Positions 34,690 to 47,378 of a stretch of DNA of 64,000 bases are shown here, one piece after another; positions within the stretch are counted from its first letter, which is position 1; every line of letters begins with the position of its first letter. The notes below the pieces were generated by a model. The model did not search any database. It saw only the letters and a list, made by a program, of their open reading frames with translations, and was not told the DNA's origin. This DNA comes from Variovorax ginsengisoli (GTDB lineage Bacteria; Pseudomonadota; Gammaproteobacteria; Burkholderiales; Burkholderiaceae_C). The translations under genes were made by a program, and so were the position numbers. The DNA lies in contig NZ_JAUJZH010000012.1 of NCBI RefSeq assembly GCF_030486595.1, positions 1-64,000 on the forward strand, read 5' to 3'.

Positions 34690-35819
34690 AAGGCGCGGAT
34701 CTCCGCCGCCAGCGCTTCCGGTTCTTCCATCGCTGCGAAATGGCCGCCAGCCGGCATCACGCTCCAGCGGCGAATGTCCGTGAAGGTGCGCGCGGCGAGC
34801 GAGCGCGGCGGCCGGACGATCTCCTTGGGGAACTCGCAATAGCCCATCGGCACGCCGACGGTCTCGCCGTCCGGAATCGGCCACGGCCCGTGCTGCCGCG
34901 CGTAGTACGGCCAGAACGACGAGCCGATGGCACCCGTGAACCAGTACAGCGAGACGTTGGCAAGAATCTCGTCCTTCGAGAAGGCGGACTCGATGTCTCC
35001 ATTGCAATCGGACCAGGCGCGCATCTTCTCGACGATCCAAGCGGCAAGCCCCACGGGTGAATCGGTCAATGCGAAGGCCAGCGTCTGGGGCCGCGTTCCC
35101 TGCTGTGTGCTGTAGCCGGTCTCCTCGCTGAGCCAGCGATCGAGATCGATCCGATACCGCCGCGCGGCGTCATCGTCGTCAACCAATGCGGCTGGATCAC
35201 GGCGCAGCGGCAGCAGGTTCAGGTGCACGCCGATCGTTCTCTCGGCATGCACCAGCCCCAAACGCGCCGAAATCGATGCCCCCCAGTCGCCACCCTGCGT
35301 GGCGAAACGACGATACCCAAGGGTTTGGCTCATCAGCGACGCGAACGCGTCGGCGATTTGTTCGACCGAGAAGCGTGGCTGTCCGGGTGCGAAGGACAGG
35401 CCGTAGCCGGGCAGACTGGGGGCCACGACCGTGAAGGCATCGGCGGGGTCGCCGCCGAAGCGCGCCGGGTCCGCCAGGCGCGGAATGAGGTCCATGAACT
35501 CGAAAATCGAACCTGGCCAACCATGCGACAGCAACAAGGGCATCGGACGCGGGCCGACGCCTGGCACATGCAGATAGCGCAGGTCGATCCCCGCCAGCGG
35601 CACGCTGAACAGCGGCCAGGCGTTCAGCCGCGCCTCCTGTGCACGCCAGTCGAATTCGTGAAGCCAGTGGGCGATGAGCCCGCGCATCCACGCAAGGTCC
35701 GTCCCGTAGGCCCAGGGTTCGCCCGGCGCCTGGTCGGGCAGACGCGTGCGCGCCAGCCGCTCGCGGAGATCGGTGATCGCGGCTTCAGGAACATGCAGTT
35801 GGAAAGGGGTGGGGGTCAT
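34665..35819 (-). CDS. epoxide hydrolase (EHN-domain alpha/beta hydrolase)
   Basis: A 384-residue enzyme of the microsomal/juvenile-hormone epoxide hydrolase type. The N-terminal EHN domain (about residues 1-110) has [25 protein letters not shown] at residues 99-103 is the oxyanion hole, GGDWGAS (Asp178) the nucleophile, and [13 protein letters not shown] supplies the C-terminal His. [20 protein letters not shown] is a family hallmark. No leader is seen, so it is cytoplasmic. It converges on the IclR gene and overlaps that gene's extended frame. It opens an epoxide to a diol; substrate unknown. Confidence 0.9.
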   Translation of the reverse strand: MTPTPFQLHVPEAAITDLRERLARTRLPDQAPGEPWAYGTDLAWMRGLIAHWLHEFDWRAQEARLNAWPLFSVPLAGIDLRYLHVPGVGPRPMPLLLSHGWPGSIFEFMDLIPRLADPARFGGDPADAFTVVAPSLPGYGLSFAPGQPRFSVEQIADAFASLMSQTLGYRRFATQGGDWGASISARLGLVHAERTIGVHLNLLPLRRDPAALVDDDDAARRYRIDLDRWLSEETGYSTQQGTRPQTLAFALTDSPVGLAAWIVEKMRAWSDCNGDIESAFSKDEILANVSLYWFTGAIGSSFWPYYARQHGPWPIPDGETVGVPMGYCEFPKEIVRPPRSLAARTFTDIRRWSVMPAGGHFAAMEEPEALAAEIRAFYRPLRAD

Positions 35820-36091
35820 GGCATCTCCGCGTTGGCTCCTGGCGTCGACTATCTTCCGGGTCCGGGGGGCGAGCGGCCGCGAGGTTCGGCAATGGCCAGT
35901 ATGTGAACTCGGGACTTACCCGTGCGCGGACTTCACCAGCCCGCCCGCAGCACGATGTCGATGTCAGGGCCCAGGCCGGCGTCAGCACGATCCACGACGT
36001 CGCGCAGGTGAGCCGGCTTCAAGTCCTTGCCATTGCCATTCGGCGGGGACACACTGGCGGGCTGGCGGCAGCGATCTCAAGGAGAACCTCC

Positions 36092-38880
<2,789 letters not shown>

Positions 38881-38884
<4 letters not shown>

Positions 38885-40371
38885 GTGTCATGCAAGGCTC
38901 TCGCTATCCCGCGCTCTACCAGCTCAATACGCGTGTCTTCCTCACCGCGCTGTCGCAGTCGCTGGGCCGCGCGGCCACGCTGGACGACATCGCCGACGCC
39001 GAACTCGATCGGCTGTCCGGCATGGGATTCGACTGGCTCTGGCTCTTGAGCGTCTGGCAGACCGGAGAAGCCGCGCAGCGCATCTCGCGCAGCAATCCGG
39101 CCTGGCGGCGGGAGTTCGAGCACACGCTGCCCGACCTTCGCGAGGAGGACATCGCGGGCTCGGGCTTCGCGATCAAGGACTACCGCGTGCACCGCGATCT
39201 GGGCGGCGACGCCGCCCTGGCGCGGCTGCGCTCGCGAATGCGCCAGCGCGGGCTGCGCCTGATGCTCGACTTCGTGCCGAACCACATGGCCCTCGATCAT
39301 CCGTGGACGGACGAGCGGCCGGACTGCTTCGTCCATGCCAGCGAAGCCGATCTGGCGCGAGCACCCCAGAACCATTGCCGCCTGAACACGAAGAACGGCC
39401 CGCTGCTGCTCGCCCACGGCCGGGACCCGTACTTCGACGGCTGGCCCGACACGCTGCAGCTCGACTACGGCAACGCTCACTTGCAGGCGTCGATGCTCGC
39501 CGAACTCGAACGCATCGCTGGCCAATGCGACGGCGTGCGTTGCGACATGGCGATGCTGATCGTGCCCGAGGTGTTCGAGAGAACCTGGGGCATTCGGGCC
39601 GAAGCGTTCTGGCCCAGGGCGATCGACACGGTGCGGCGCTCCCAGTCCGATTTCCTGTTCATGGCGGAGATCTACTGGGACATGGAATGGACCCTGCAGC
39701 AGCAGGGCTTTGACTACGCCTACGACAAGCGCCTGTACGACCGCCTGCACGAACAGCGCGCCCGCCCGGTTCGCGAGCACCTCTGCGCGGACATGGGCTA
39801 CCAGGACAAGCTCGCGCGCTTTCTGGAGAACCACGACGAGCCGCGCGCAGCGGCCGCCTTTGCGCCCGGAGTCCACCCCGCGGCGGCCGTGTTGACCTAT
39901 CTCTCACCGGGACTGCGCTTCTTCCACCAAGGGCAATTCGAAGGCCGGCGCATTCGAATCTCCCCGCATCTGGTCCGCGGGCCCGATGAAGCCGTTGACG
40001 GCGCGCTCGAACGCTTCTATGGCCATCTGCTGGACGTGCTTCGGCTGCCGGCGCTGCGCGACGGCCGCTGGTCGCTGCGGGACTGTCTCCCGGCCTGGGA
40101 CGGCAACCCCAGTTCGGACAATTTCATCGCCTTCGATTGGGAGGGGGCCGATGGCGAGCGGGTGCTGGTTGCCGTGAACTACGCGCCGCAGCCATCCCAG
40201 TGCTTCGTGCGTCTTCCGTTCCCGCAGCTGGCAGGAAGCGTGCTGCGCTTGAGCGACCTGCTCGGCACGGCGGTCTACGACCGTCCGGGCGACGACCTGC
40301 TGTCCCGCGGATTGTTCCTCGACCTGCCGCCCTGGGGCCACCACGCTTTCGACCTGCAGCGGATTGCCTGA
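38881..40371 (+). CDS. alpha-amylase-family (GH13) enzyme, cytoplasmic
   Basis: A 496-residue GH13 enzyme with a complete catalytic set: RLMLDFVPNHMALDH (region I), DGVRCDMAMLI with nucleophile Asp222, DFLFMAEIYWDMEW with acid/base Glu263, and FLENHDEPR with Asp319. No signal peptide is present. The C-terminal segment (about residues 400-496) is a short beta domain. The GTG at 38881 overlaps the upstream stop; an ATG at 38890 is possible. Coupling to a GH63-like glucosidase suggests a two-enzyme intracellular pathway for a gluco-oligosaccharide or glucosylated metabolite. Confidence 0.88.
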
Positions 40372-40394
40372 TGGCAGGCCGGGGCCGACGGCAC

Positions 40395-40565
40395 CTACGC
40401 CAGGGGAAGCTCCCGCATGAGGTTGCTGCGCACCCAGGTGCATGACCCGGACTGGACGTTGTCCGCCTGCCAGCGGCGGAACTCGGGATCGGCGGCCAGC
40501 GGATCCGTGACTTTGGCGTACGCCACCGCGTTCTCGAACTGCACGGTCAGGACATGGTTGCCCGG
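40395..40565 (-). pseudogene. C-terminal fragment of an unrecognised small protein
   Basis: The minus strand encodes NHVLTVQFENAVAYAKVTDP, ADPEFRRWQADNVQSGS and TWVRSNLMRELPLA before a TAG stop. The pattern looks like the end of a ferredoxin-like (Dabb/NIPSNAP-type) protein of about 100 residues, but only about 57 residues remain and no start is visible in frame. Probably a relic; the family is uncertain. Confidence 0.35.
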
Positions 40566-40716
40566 TTCGCCCGCGGCCAGCCATCGACGTCTCCTTCGTC
40601 ATGGAAAGAGCCGTCATTGAGCACCCGCGCGCCTGCGGGGCAATCCGACATTTTCAGCGCCGGAGCGGGTCTGCCACTGGCCGCAAAAGAGTGGAAGCGA
40701 CCGAACCGGCGGCCGC

Positions 40717-40992
40717 TCATTCGGCGTGGACTCCGGCCATTTCGAAGTCGTGGGTTTCCAGCAGCACGGGGTGTCGAGGCGCCTCGTGGTGGCGCTCGAT
40801 GGCGAGCGCGTCGATGCTCGCCCTGTGCGCCTCGTAGGCCGCCACCAAGGTGTCGCCGCCGCCAGTCGCACCGAAGAGGTCGCGCAGCGGGTCTTCCGAG
40901 ATCTCGGCGACGACCCTGTCGCCCTCAGGGCCTTCCGGGTAGATCGCGAATCGCACCGTGGCCGTGTCGAAACAGTAGATTGCCTCGGTCAT
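40717..40992 (-). CDS. DUF1488-like small protein
   Basis: A 91-residue cytoplasmic protein: IYCFDTATVRFAIYPEGPEG, VVAEISEDPLRDLFGATGGG, TLVAAYEAHRASIDALAIE and PVLLETHDFEMAGV. The 'ISEDPLRDLFG ... AYEAHRASI ... VLLETHDF' order matches DUF1488-type proteins, whose function is unknown. The ATG at 40992 follows CAAAGGAAATG. A 14-bp inverted repeat lies 22 bp upstream, in its leader. Confidence 0.6.
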   Translation of the reverse strand: MTEAIYCFDTATVRFAIYPEGPEGDRVVAEISEDPLRDLFGATGGGDTLVAAYEAHRASIDALAIERHHEAPRHPVLLETHDFEMAGVHAE

Positions 40993-41359
40993 TTCCTTTG
41001 CCTCCGCTTGAGACGCAGGCATGCGAAGCGGGTGCTCGGCATGCCTTCGCATGCCTGCACATGATCCGCCGCCGGACCTCGCAGGTCCAATGGAAGCTCT
41101 TCGGGCAGTGCGGGCTTTCCGCCAGGGCCCGCCACGAGGTCGACCACCGGATCTGCGTGCCCTTGGCGCCTTCTGCGCCTCCCTGCGCTGCGGCAGGAAG
41201 GTCTCCGGGCCCCAGCGCTCGTGCGCAAGACAGCCGTGGTTCAACGGCCTTCCCTTTCGGGGAGCGGCAGTACAGCTGCCAGGACATCGGAGGTCACTGG
41301 TGGACGTTCTCCGAATCTCGGGCGATTGTGCCGCCCGTCGACGACAGCCGGCCCTCAGT
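40993..41359. other. gene-less stretch with strong dyad
   Basis: About 370 bp between the DUF1488-like gene and a LysR fragment. No coding sequence is supported. It contains the inverted repeat at 41015-41058 described separately. Confidence 0.4.
41015..41058. repeat. perfect 14-bp inverted repeat
   Basis: GCAGGCATGCGAAG (41015-41028) is exactly complementary to CTTCGCATGCCTGC (41045-41058), with a 16-nt loop that itself contains GCATGC-like bases. It lies in the leader of the DUF1488-like gene. There is no U-tract, so a regulatory dyad or RNA hairpin is as likely as a terminator. Confidence 0.6.
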
Positions 41360-41707
41360 TCAAGGTCGCGAGAAGAGCGCCTCCGCATGCTCGAGGAACT
41401 TGTGCGCAATCGGCGCACGAGGGCCATTGGAGCTCCAGTCGAAGCCGCTCTTGCGCATGGGCGCGATGCCCGGCAGCGCTACGCGCTGAATGCACAGTCC
41501 GCTCGACCAGAGCGCTGACCAATCCGGCAGCAGCGATATGCCAAGGCCTTGGTCGACCATCGCCGCGATGGACATCAGGCCATTGATCTCCAATCGCGTG
41601 TGTGGCGTCAGGCCGTGCTGGCGCAGATAGCGGTCGGCCATCTGCCCGCCTGCCACGCTGCGGTCGTACTGGATATAGGGCTGGGTCCGCGGCTGCTGAT
41701 CCGCCAA
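41360..41707 (-). pseudogene. LysR-family regulator, effector-domain fragment
   Basis: About 110 residues of a LysR C-terminal domain: TQPYIQYDRSVAGGQMADRY, INGLMSIAAMVDQGLGISLL, WSALWSSGLCIQRVALPG and HKFLEHAEALF. The DNA-binding helix-turn-helix and the first effector lobe are missing; the DNA upstream on this strand is the leader of the divergent ligase gene. This is a truncated relic, probably of the former regulator of the acyl-CoA ligase operon. Confidence 0.7.
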
Positions 41708-41878
41708 CGCACATCAGCGCGGCGCCGTGCCCGCTGGCCATCAGTAAGGACCAGAACGCCACCTGCGTCGACCGGATGCGCACCAGCGGGCTGTGGCGAT
41801 GCACAAGGCCGGGCGGCGCTTGCTCCTATCCTGCCGGCTCCGGTGGCGCATCCCGCGCCGCCCCAGCGAGGAAGTCCG

Positions 41879-43732
41879 GTGAGCGTTCCAGGCATTCGTG
41901 ATCGCGAGCAGGTGCGGCAGATCGAGTCGCGGCCGTACGCGGAGTTTCTGCCGCACGCCTCGGTGCTGGCGGCGCTCGAGCACTCGGCCCGCCTGCATGG
42001 CGACAGGCGCGCCCTGACCTACATCCCTGCGGCCGATCTGCAGCAGCCTCCGGCCAACTGGACCCACGCCGGGTTAGTCGCCGAAGTCCGCCGCGCCGCG
42101 CGCCTGTTCCAGCGCCTCGCCGGCGACGAAACGCCGAGGGTGGCGATGCTGCTGCCGGCCATTCCCCAGGCCTACTTCACGCTCTGGGGCGCCGAGGCGG
42201 CCGGCGTCGCCTGCCCGGTCAACTACCTGCTGGGCGCGGAGCACATCGCCGAGCTCCTCTGCGCAGCCGAGGCCAACATCCTCGTGGCGCTGGGGCCGAA
42301 CGCGGAACTCGACATCTGGCCGCGCATCGCCGAGGTCCGCGCGCGCTGTCCGCAGCTGCGCTGCGTGCTGGCCGTCGGCGCGTCGGCCGGCGATGGTGCC
42401 GTGCTCGATTTCGATCGCGAGCTGGCCGCCAGCCGCGCCGATGATCTCGTGGCGCCCGGCGACGACCCCGACCGGCTGGCGGCGCTGTTTCACACTGGCG
42501 GCACCACCGGCCGCCCCAAGCTGGCGATGCAGACCGAGCGCAACCAGCTGCATGCGGCCTGGGGCGCGGCGCGCATGTACGGCGCCGGCCCGGCCGATGT
42601 GATCCTCAACGGCTTCCCGCTGTTCCATGTGGCGGGCTCGATGGTCTACGGCCTGTCGACCCTGCTGGCCGGTGGCGAAGTGCTGCTGCCCACCTTGCTG
42701 GGCATGCGCAACCTCGACTTCGTGAAAGCCTACTGGCGCTGCGTCGAGCGCCATCGCGTCAGCCTGCTGGCCACGGTGCCGACCGTGATCTCGGCCCTGC
42801 TCGGCGTCGAGCGCGGCGATGCCGATCTTTCGAGCGTGCGCGCCCTGCTGACCGGCGGCTCGCCGCTGCCGACCGAGCTCGCGGACGGTTTCGAGCAGCG
42901 CTTCGGCATCCCGGTGCGCAACATCCTCGGCATGACCGAGTGCGGCGGCGTCATCGCGATCGAGCCGGTGGCGGGGCCGCGCGTGGCGGGTTCGGTCGGC
43001 CTCGCCTTGCCGTTCACGCGGCTGCGGGTGGTCGACGAGTTCGGCCTCGAGGTCGCGGCCGGCGTCGACGGCGTGCTGCAGATCAGCGGTCCCAACGTCG
43101 GGCCCGGCTACACCGAGGCATCACGCAACGCCGGCACCTTCACCGACGACGGCTGGCTGGTGTCGGGCGACATCGCGCACATCGACCTCGAGGGCCGCGT
43201 GTTCGTGACCGGCCGGGCCAAGGACCTGATCATCCGCAGCGGCCACAACATCGACCCGATCGTGATCGAGGACGCGCTGCTGCGGCACCCCGACGTGCTG
43301 ATGGCAGCGGCCGTGGGCGCGCCCGACGAGTACGCCGGCGAGATCCCGGTCGCCTTCGTCTCGCTGCGCTCCGGTGCCGCGGTCACGGCCGCGGCGCTGC
43401 ATGACTTCGCGCAGCAGTTCATCCCCGAGCGGCCGGCGTTCCCGAAGAGCATCGTGGTGCTCGAGTCGCTGCCGATGACCGCCATCGGCAAGCTGTTCAA
43501 GCCCGAGCTGAGGGCACAGGCGGTGCGCGCCGTGCTGGCGGACCGCCTGGCGGGCGACGGACTCGACACCCTCGTCGCGCTCGACGTGCTGCTGGAGGCG
43601 CGCGGCCCGGTGGCCGAGTTCTCGGCCGTCGCCGACGCCGGCCTCGAGGCGCGGATCCGAAAGCTGATGAGCGGCTTCGCGCTCGAGTACCGCCTCTCGC
43701 GACAACATTCCAATGGAGACCCGGAAAGATGA
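41879..43732 (+). CDS. AMP-dependent acyl-CoA synthetase/ligase
   Basis: A 617-residue adenylate-forming enzyme that activates a carboxylic acid to its CoA thioester. Motifs in order: LFHTGGTTGRPKLAMQT (P-loop), NGFPLFHVAGSMVYGLSTLL, ALLTGGSPLP, ILGMTECGGVIAIEP, GWLVSGDIAHIDLEGRVFVT, GRAKDLIIRSGHNIDP and MTAIGKLFKPELR with the catalytic Lys. The GTG at 41879 follows GCGAGGAAG and is the best start. It is slightly longer than average because of a C-terminal extension of about 60 residues. It is translationally coupled to a Bug receptor gene; substrate unknown, perhaps an aryl or branched acid. Confidence 0.9.
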   Translation: MSVPGIRDREQVRQIESRPYAEFLPHASVLAALEHSARLHGDRRALTYIPAADLQQPPANWTHAGLVAEVRRAARLFQRLAGDETPRVAMLLPAIPQAYFTLWGAEAAGVACPVNYLLGAEHIAELLCAAEANILVALGPNAELDIWPRIAEVRARCPQLRCVLAVGASAGDGAVLDFDRELAASRADDLVAPGDDPDRLAALFHTGGTTGRPKLAMQTERNQLHAAWGAARMYGAGPADVILNGFPLFHVAGSMVYGLSTLLAGGEVLLPTLLGMRNLDFVKAYWRCVERHRVSLLATVPTVISALLGVERGDADLSSVRALLTGGSPLPTELADGFEQRFGIPVRNILGMTECGGVIAIEPVAGPRVAGSVGLALPFTRLRVVDEFGLEVAAGVDGVLQISGPNVGPGYTEASRNAGTFTDDGWLVSGDIAHIDLEGRVFVTGRAKDLIIRSGHNIDPIVIEDALLRHPDVLMAAAVGAPDEYAGEIPVAFVSLRSGAAVTAAALHDFAQQFIPERPAFPKSIVVLESLPMTAIGKLFKPELRAQAVRAVLADRLAGDGLDTLVALDVLLEARGPVAEFSAVADAGLEARIRKLMSGFALEYRLSRQHSNGDPER

Positions 43733-44715
43733 CTTTCAGATCCTCACGCAGACATTGCCTCCTCGGCGGCCTGGGCCTGGCGGCCGCCGCGATCGCGCCC
43801 TCGGCCGCGTTCGCCCAGGCGTTTCCCAGTCGCTCGCTGCGGCTGGCGGTCGGCTTCGCGCCCGGCACCGGGCCCGACGTGGTCGCGCGCACCCTCGGTC
43901 AGCGCCTGGGCGATCTGCTCCAGCAGCCGCTGGTGATCGAGAACCGCGCCGGCGCGGGCGGGCAGATCGCGGCGCAGTTCGTCGCCAAGAGTCCGCCCGA
44001 CGGCTACACGCTGCTGATCGCCGATGTCAGCGCGATCAGCATCGCGCCGGCCGCGTTCTCCAGGCTCGGCTACGACCCGGCAAAGGAACTGGTCGCGGTG
44101 TCGGAGGTGGTCCGCACCGACTTCATCCTGGTGGTGCCCAACCAATCGCCGGCGCGCACGGTGGCCGAGTTCGCCAGGCTCGCCGCCAGCCGCGAGAAGA
44201 CCAACTTCGGCACCTTCGGCGCCGGCACGCCGGGCCACTTCGGGGCCGAGATGTTCGCCGAGCAGGCGGGTTTCAAGGTCGAGCCGGTCCACTACCGGGC
44301 CACCGGCGATGCGGTATCGGCGATCATCGCGGGCGACGTGCAGGGTGCCTTCGTGTCCACTGCCTTGGCCACGGCCCAGGTCAAGGGCGGCAAGATGCGC
44401 GCCCTGGCGACCACGGCGCCGCAGCGTTCGCCGCTGTTGCCCGAGGTGCCGACCTTCGCGGAGTCGGGCTTTCCGAAGGCCGACTTCTCGGCCTGGTTCG
44501 TGCTGTTCGTGCCGGCCGGGACGCCGCCCGGCGTGATCGCCACGCTCAACGAACAGGCCATCGCCGCGGTCCGCACGCCGGATGTGCGCCGCCGGCTCGA
44601 AGAGGCGGGCTTCAGCGTGCTGGGCACCCGCCAGGCCGAGGCCGCCAGGATGGTGGTCGACGAGACTGCGAAGTGGAAGAAGGTGGTGGCGGCGACCGGC
44701 TTCAAGGGCGATTGA
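43729..44715 (+). CDS. Bug-family substrate-binding protein, Tat-type leader
   Basis: A 328-residue periplasmic receptor. The leader has a twin-arginine-like SSRRHCLLGGLGLAAAAIA and ends at AFAQ. LRLAVGFAPGTGPDVVARTL is a slightly variant ligand loop (PGTGPD in place of PGGxxD), which may affect ligand carboxylate binding. VHYRATGDAVSAIIAGDVQ and VPTFAESGFPKADF follow. The ATG overlaps the ligase stop by four bases, so receptor and ligase probably serve the same acid. Confidence 0.9.
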   Translation: MTFRSSRRHCLLGGLGLAAAAIAPSAAFAQAFPSRSLRLAVGFAPGTGPDVVARTLGQRLGDLLQQPLVIENRAGAGGQIAAQFVAKSPPDGYTLLIADVSAISIAPAAFSRLGYDPAKELVAVSEVVRTDFILVVPNQSPARTVAEFARLAASREKTNFGTFGAGTPGHFGAEMFAEQAGFKVEPVHYRATGDAVSAIIAGDVQGAFVSTALATAQVKGGKMRALATTAPQRSPLLPEVPTFAESGFPKADFSAWFVLFVPAGTPPGVIATLNEQAIAAVRTPDVRRRLEEAGFSVLGTRQAEAARMVVDETAKWKKVVAATGFKGD

Positions 44716-44836
44716 GCACACGCCGGCGCGGCGGGCCGAAGCCCACCGGGGCTTCGTGGCGGTTGCGCATGGCGGTTGCGCCCGCGGACCGACCTGCTTA
44801 GGCTGCCTGCAAATCCAACACCTCCACAGAGGACTC

Positions 44837-44980
44837 ATGCTCAGGTTCACGGTCGGGACGCTGCTGTTTCTGCTGGTCGGTTGCTCGGGCACTCCGCCCC
44901 CCCGTCAGTTCTCGGTGTGTTCAACCCACCCCGGCAGCTTTGACTGCCAGATCGAGCGCATGTCGAGAGCCGGCAGTTGA
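44837..44980 (+). CDS. small predicted lipoprotein
   Basis: A 47-residue frame with a typical lipobox: FTVGTLLFLLVGC, where the Cys would be lipidated, followed by a short mature tail with two further cysteines (SVCSTHPGSFDCQIERM). AGAGGA precedes the ATG at good spacing. It is an orphan between two Bug operons. No function can be assigned; the mature peptide is only about 30 residues. Confidence 0.5.
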   Translation: MLRFTVGTLLFLLVGCSGTPPPRQFSVCSTHPGSFDCQIERMSRAGS

Positions 44981-45307
44981 CAGTGGCAGTCGAGCGGGAT
45001 GAGTGGCATGCCGGTCATCGCACCAGGTAGTACGCGGAGAACTCGCCGGCGAGACGACGTCGTGCGTCAGAGGAATGCTGGCCTCGAACTGTGTGAGCCA
45101 TGCAAAGCAGAGGTCCAGCTCGGCTTGGCAGGCTGCTGGTCTGACGCGGCCCTTGACACCCTTCACTCGGTCCGTCGCCCTCTGAAGCGCGCCCTTCGAT
45201 TCCATGCAATGGAATGAGCCGGATGCGGCCGGTGCACCCTGGACCTAGACTGGCGCGTCGAGTCAAAAGATGTTCGCACGCAGCGATGCACCCCCAAGGA
45301 GACCCTC
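44981..45307. other. gene-less stretch before a Bug operon
   Basis: About 330 bp with no supported gene. It should contain the promoter of the downstream Bug/dehydrogenase pair; no strong hexamer pair was recognised. The sequence GGAGACCC just before 45308 is the likely ribosome binding site. Confidence 0.4.
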
Positions 45308-46297
45308 ATGCCCCCCACTCCCGCCCCCTCCCGGCGTCACTTCAACGCCATGGGAGGCGCACTCGCGCTCATGGCACTTGCCCCGCGCGCCTGGGCCGAC
45401 GCCTTCCCATCGAAGCAGGTCCGCATCGTCGTGCCGTTCTCGCCCGGCGGCCCGACCGACCTCATGGCGCGCGCGATCGGCAAGATCATGTCGGCGCACC
45501 TGGGCCAGCCCGTGATCATCGACAACAAGCCCGGTGGTGGCGGCGTCATCGGCATGAGCGAGGTGAAACACCAGCCGGCCGATGGCTACACGCTGGTCTT
45601 TCCGTCGATCCTGGCGGTCACCAATCCGGCGCTGATGCCCGGCTACCCCTTCGACACCCTGCGCGATTTCTCGCCGTTGACCGTGGTGGGTTTTGTGCCC
45701 CACGCCGTGGTGGTGCGCACCGATTTCCCCGCTCCTGATCTGCAGGCACTGGTAGCGAGCGCGAAGGCCAGACCAGACGGTTTGTCGTACGGCTCGTCCG
45801 GCAACGGCACCTCGGCGCACCTGGGCGCGGCGCTGTTCGCGCAGCGTGCCGGCATCCGCGCGACGCACGTGCCCTACCGGGGCGCCGGCCCCGCGGTGCA
45901 GGACCTCCTGGGCGGGCAGATCCAGTTCATGTTTCTCGACATGAGCAGCGCCCTGCCGTTCATTCAGGCCGGCAAGCTGCGCGCACTCGCCGTCGCGACG
46001 GCCACGCGCTTCGACGGACTCCCCGCCGTGCGAACCGTGGCCGAGCAGGGCTATCCCGGCTTCGAGGTGCATGGCTGGTACGGCCTGCTGCTCAAGGCCG
46101 GCACGCCGGCGGCTGTGACGCAGCGCCTCTACGCCGAAGTCAAGCGCGCCCTCGACACGAAGGAAGTGCGCGATCTCTTCAAGGCCCAGGGCATCGCTCC
46201 CGGCGGCATGCCGCCCGAGGAGTTCACGACGCTCGTGCGCAACGACCTGGCGATGTGGAAGCGCACGGTCGAAGAGCTTCACATCACGCTGCAATGA
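45308..46297 (+). CDS. Bug-family substrate-binding protein, Tat-type leader
   Basis: A 329-residue receptor. The leader contains SRRHFNAMGGALALMALAPR, a twin-arginine-like signal ending near AWAD. VRIVVPFSPGGPTDLMARAI is the ligand loop; THVPYRGAGPAVQDLLGGQI and AVRTVAEQGYPGFEV follow. It precedes a D-2-hydroxyacid dehydrogenase gene by 17 bp, so the ligand may be a 2-hydroxy or 2-keto acid. No membrane partners are encoded nearby. Confidence 0.92.
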   Translation: MPPTPAPSRRHFNAMGGALALMALAPRAWADAFPSKQVRIVVPFSPGGPTDLMARAIGKIMSAHLGQPVIIDNKPGGGGVIGMSEVKHQPADGYTLVFPSILAVTNPALMPGYPFDTLRDFSPLTVVGFVPHAVVVRTDFPAPDLQALVASAKARPDGLSYGSSGNGTSAHLGAALFAQRAGIRATHVPYRGAGPAVQDLLGGQIQFMFLDMSSALPFIQAGKLRALAVATATRFDGLPAVRTVAEQGYPGFEVHGWYGLLLKAGTPAAVTQRLYAEVKRALDTKEVRDLFKAQGIAPGGMPPEEFTTLVRNDLAMWKRTVEELHITLQ

Positions 46298-46314
46298 AAA
46301 AGGAGCGCTCTCAC

Positions 46315-47298
46315 ATGCACATCGCGATCCCTGATGACTACCAGGACTGCGTCCGCGGCCTGGACTGCTTCTCGAAACTCGATGCACACGAGGCGCGCAT
46401 CTTCAACGACACGGTCAAGGGCACCGACGCGCTGGCCGAGCGTTTCGCCGATGCCGACGCCATCGTGCTGACGCGCGAACGCACGCGCATCGATGCGGCG
46501 CTGCTCGACCGCCTGCCGAAGCTCCGACTGATCAGCCAGACCGGCAAGCTCGCGGGCCACGTCGACGTGGCGGCCTGCACGGCGCGCGGCGTGCTCGTGG
46601 CCGAAGGCAGCGGCGCAGGGTCCGCCACTGCGGAACTGAGCTGGGCGCTCGCGCTCGCGAGCCGGCGCCATCTGGTCGACGAGGCCAACCGCATGCGCCA
46701 GGGGCTCTGGCAGGGGCACGTCGGCCAGCAGCTCGGTGGACAGCGCCTGGGCGTCTGGAGCTACGGACGCATCGGCCGCCAGGTGGCCGCCTACGGCCGG
46801 GTGTTCGGCATGAAGGTCTGGGTCTGGGGCCGCGAGGCATCGACCGACGCGGCGCGCGCCGACGGCTTCGAGGTAGCACCGTCGCGCAAAGCCTTCTTCG
46901 CCGAAAGCGACGTGATCAGCCTGCATGTGCGGCTCACCGCGGACACCCACGGACTGATCACGGCCGACGACCTCGCCCGGATGAAGCGCACGGCGCTGCT
47001 GGTCAACACCAGCCGCGCGGAGCTGGTCGCCGAGGGCGCCCTCGAGCAGGCGTTGCGCGCGGGCCGTCCCGGGTTCGCGGCGATCGACGTCTACGAACAG
47101 GAGCCCGTCATGGCACGGGATCATCCGCTGCTCGCATTGCCCAACGTGCTGTGCACACCTCACATCGGGTACGTCGAGAAGGACAACTACGAGCGCTATT
47201 TCGGCATCGCCTTTGACAACATCAATGCGTTTGCCGAAGGGAGGCTCGTGGATGTCGTCAATCCTGAGGCGCTGGAGGCCTCGCGCCGCAGGGCCTGA
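46315..47298 (+). CDS. D-2-hydroxyacid dehydrogenase family protein
   Basis: A 327-residue NAD(P)-dependent dehydrogenase. The start is ATG at 46315, set by AAGGAG at 46300-46305. The nucleotide fold reads QRLGVWSYGRIGRQVAAYGR, with Tyr in the usual Gly-rich turn. VISLHVRLTADTHGLI and LLVNTSRAELVAEGAL line the active site; the catalytic His is in NVLCTPHIGYVEKDNYERYF. It reduces 2-keto acids or oxidises D-2-hydroxy acids. Pairing with a Bug receptor suggests import and oxidation of one acid. Confidence 0.88.
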   Translation: MHIAIPDDYQDCVRGLDCFSKLDAHEARIFNDTVKGTDALAERFADADAIVLTRERTRIDAALLDRLPKLRLISQTGKLAGHVDVAACTARGVLVAEGSGAGSATAELSWALALASRRHLVDEANRMRQGLWQGHVGQQLGGQRLGVWSYGRIGRQVAAYGRVFGMKVWVWGREASTDAARADGFEVAPSRKAFFAESDVISLHVRLTADTHGLITADDLARMKRTALLVNTSRAELVAEGALEQALRAGRPGFAAIDVYEQEPVMARDHPLLALPNVLCTPHIGYVEKDNYERYFGIAFDNINAFAEGRLVDVVNPEALEASRRRA

Positions 47299-47378
47299 GC
47301 GCACCGGACTCCCGTTTCTCGCCCCAGAACCCGTTGACTATCGTCCTCCGAGCGCGCTGTTTCGCCGAGGCGTCGCCG

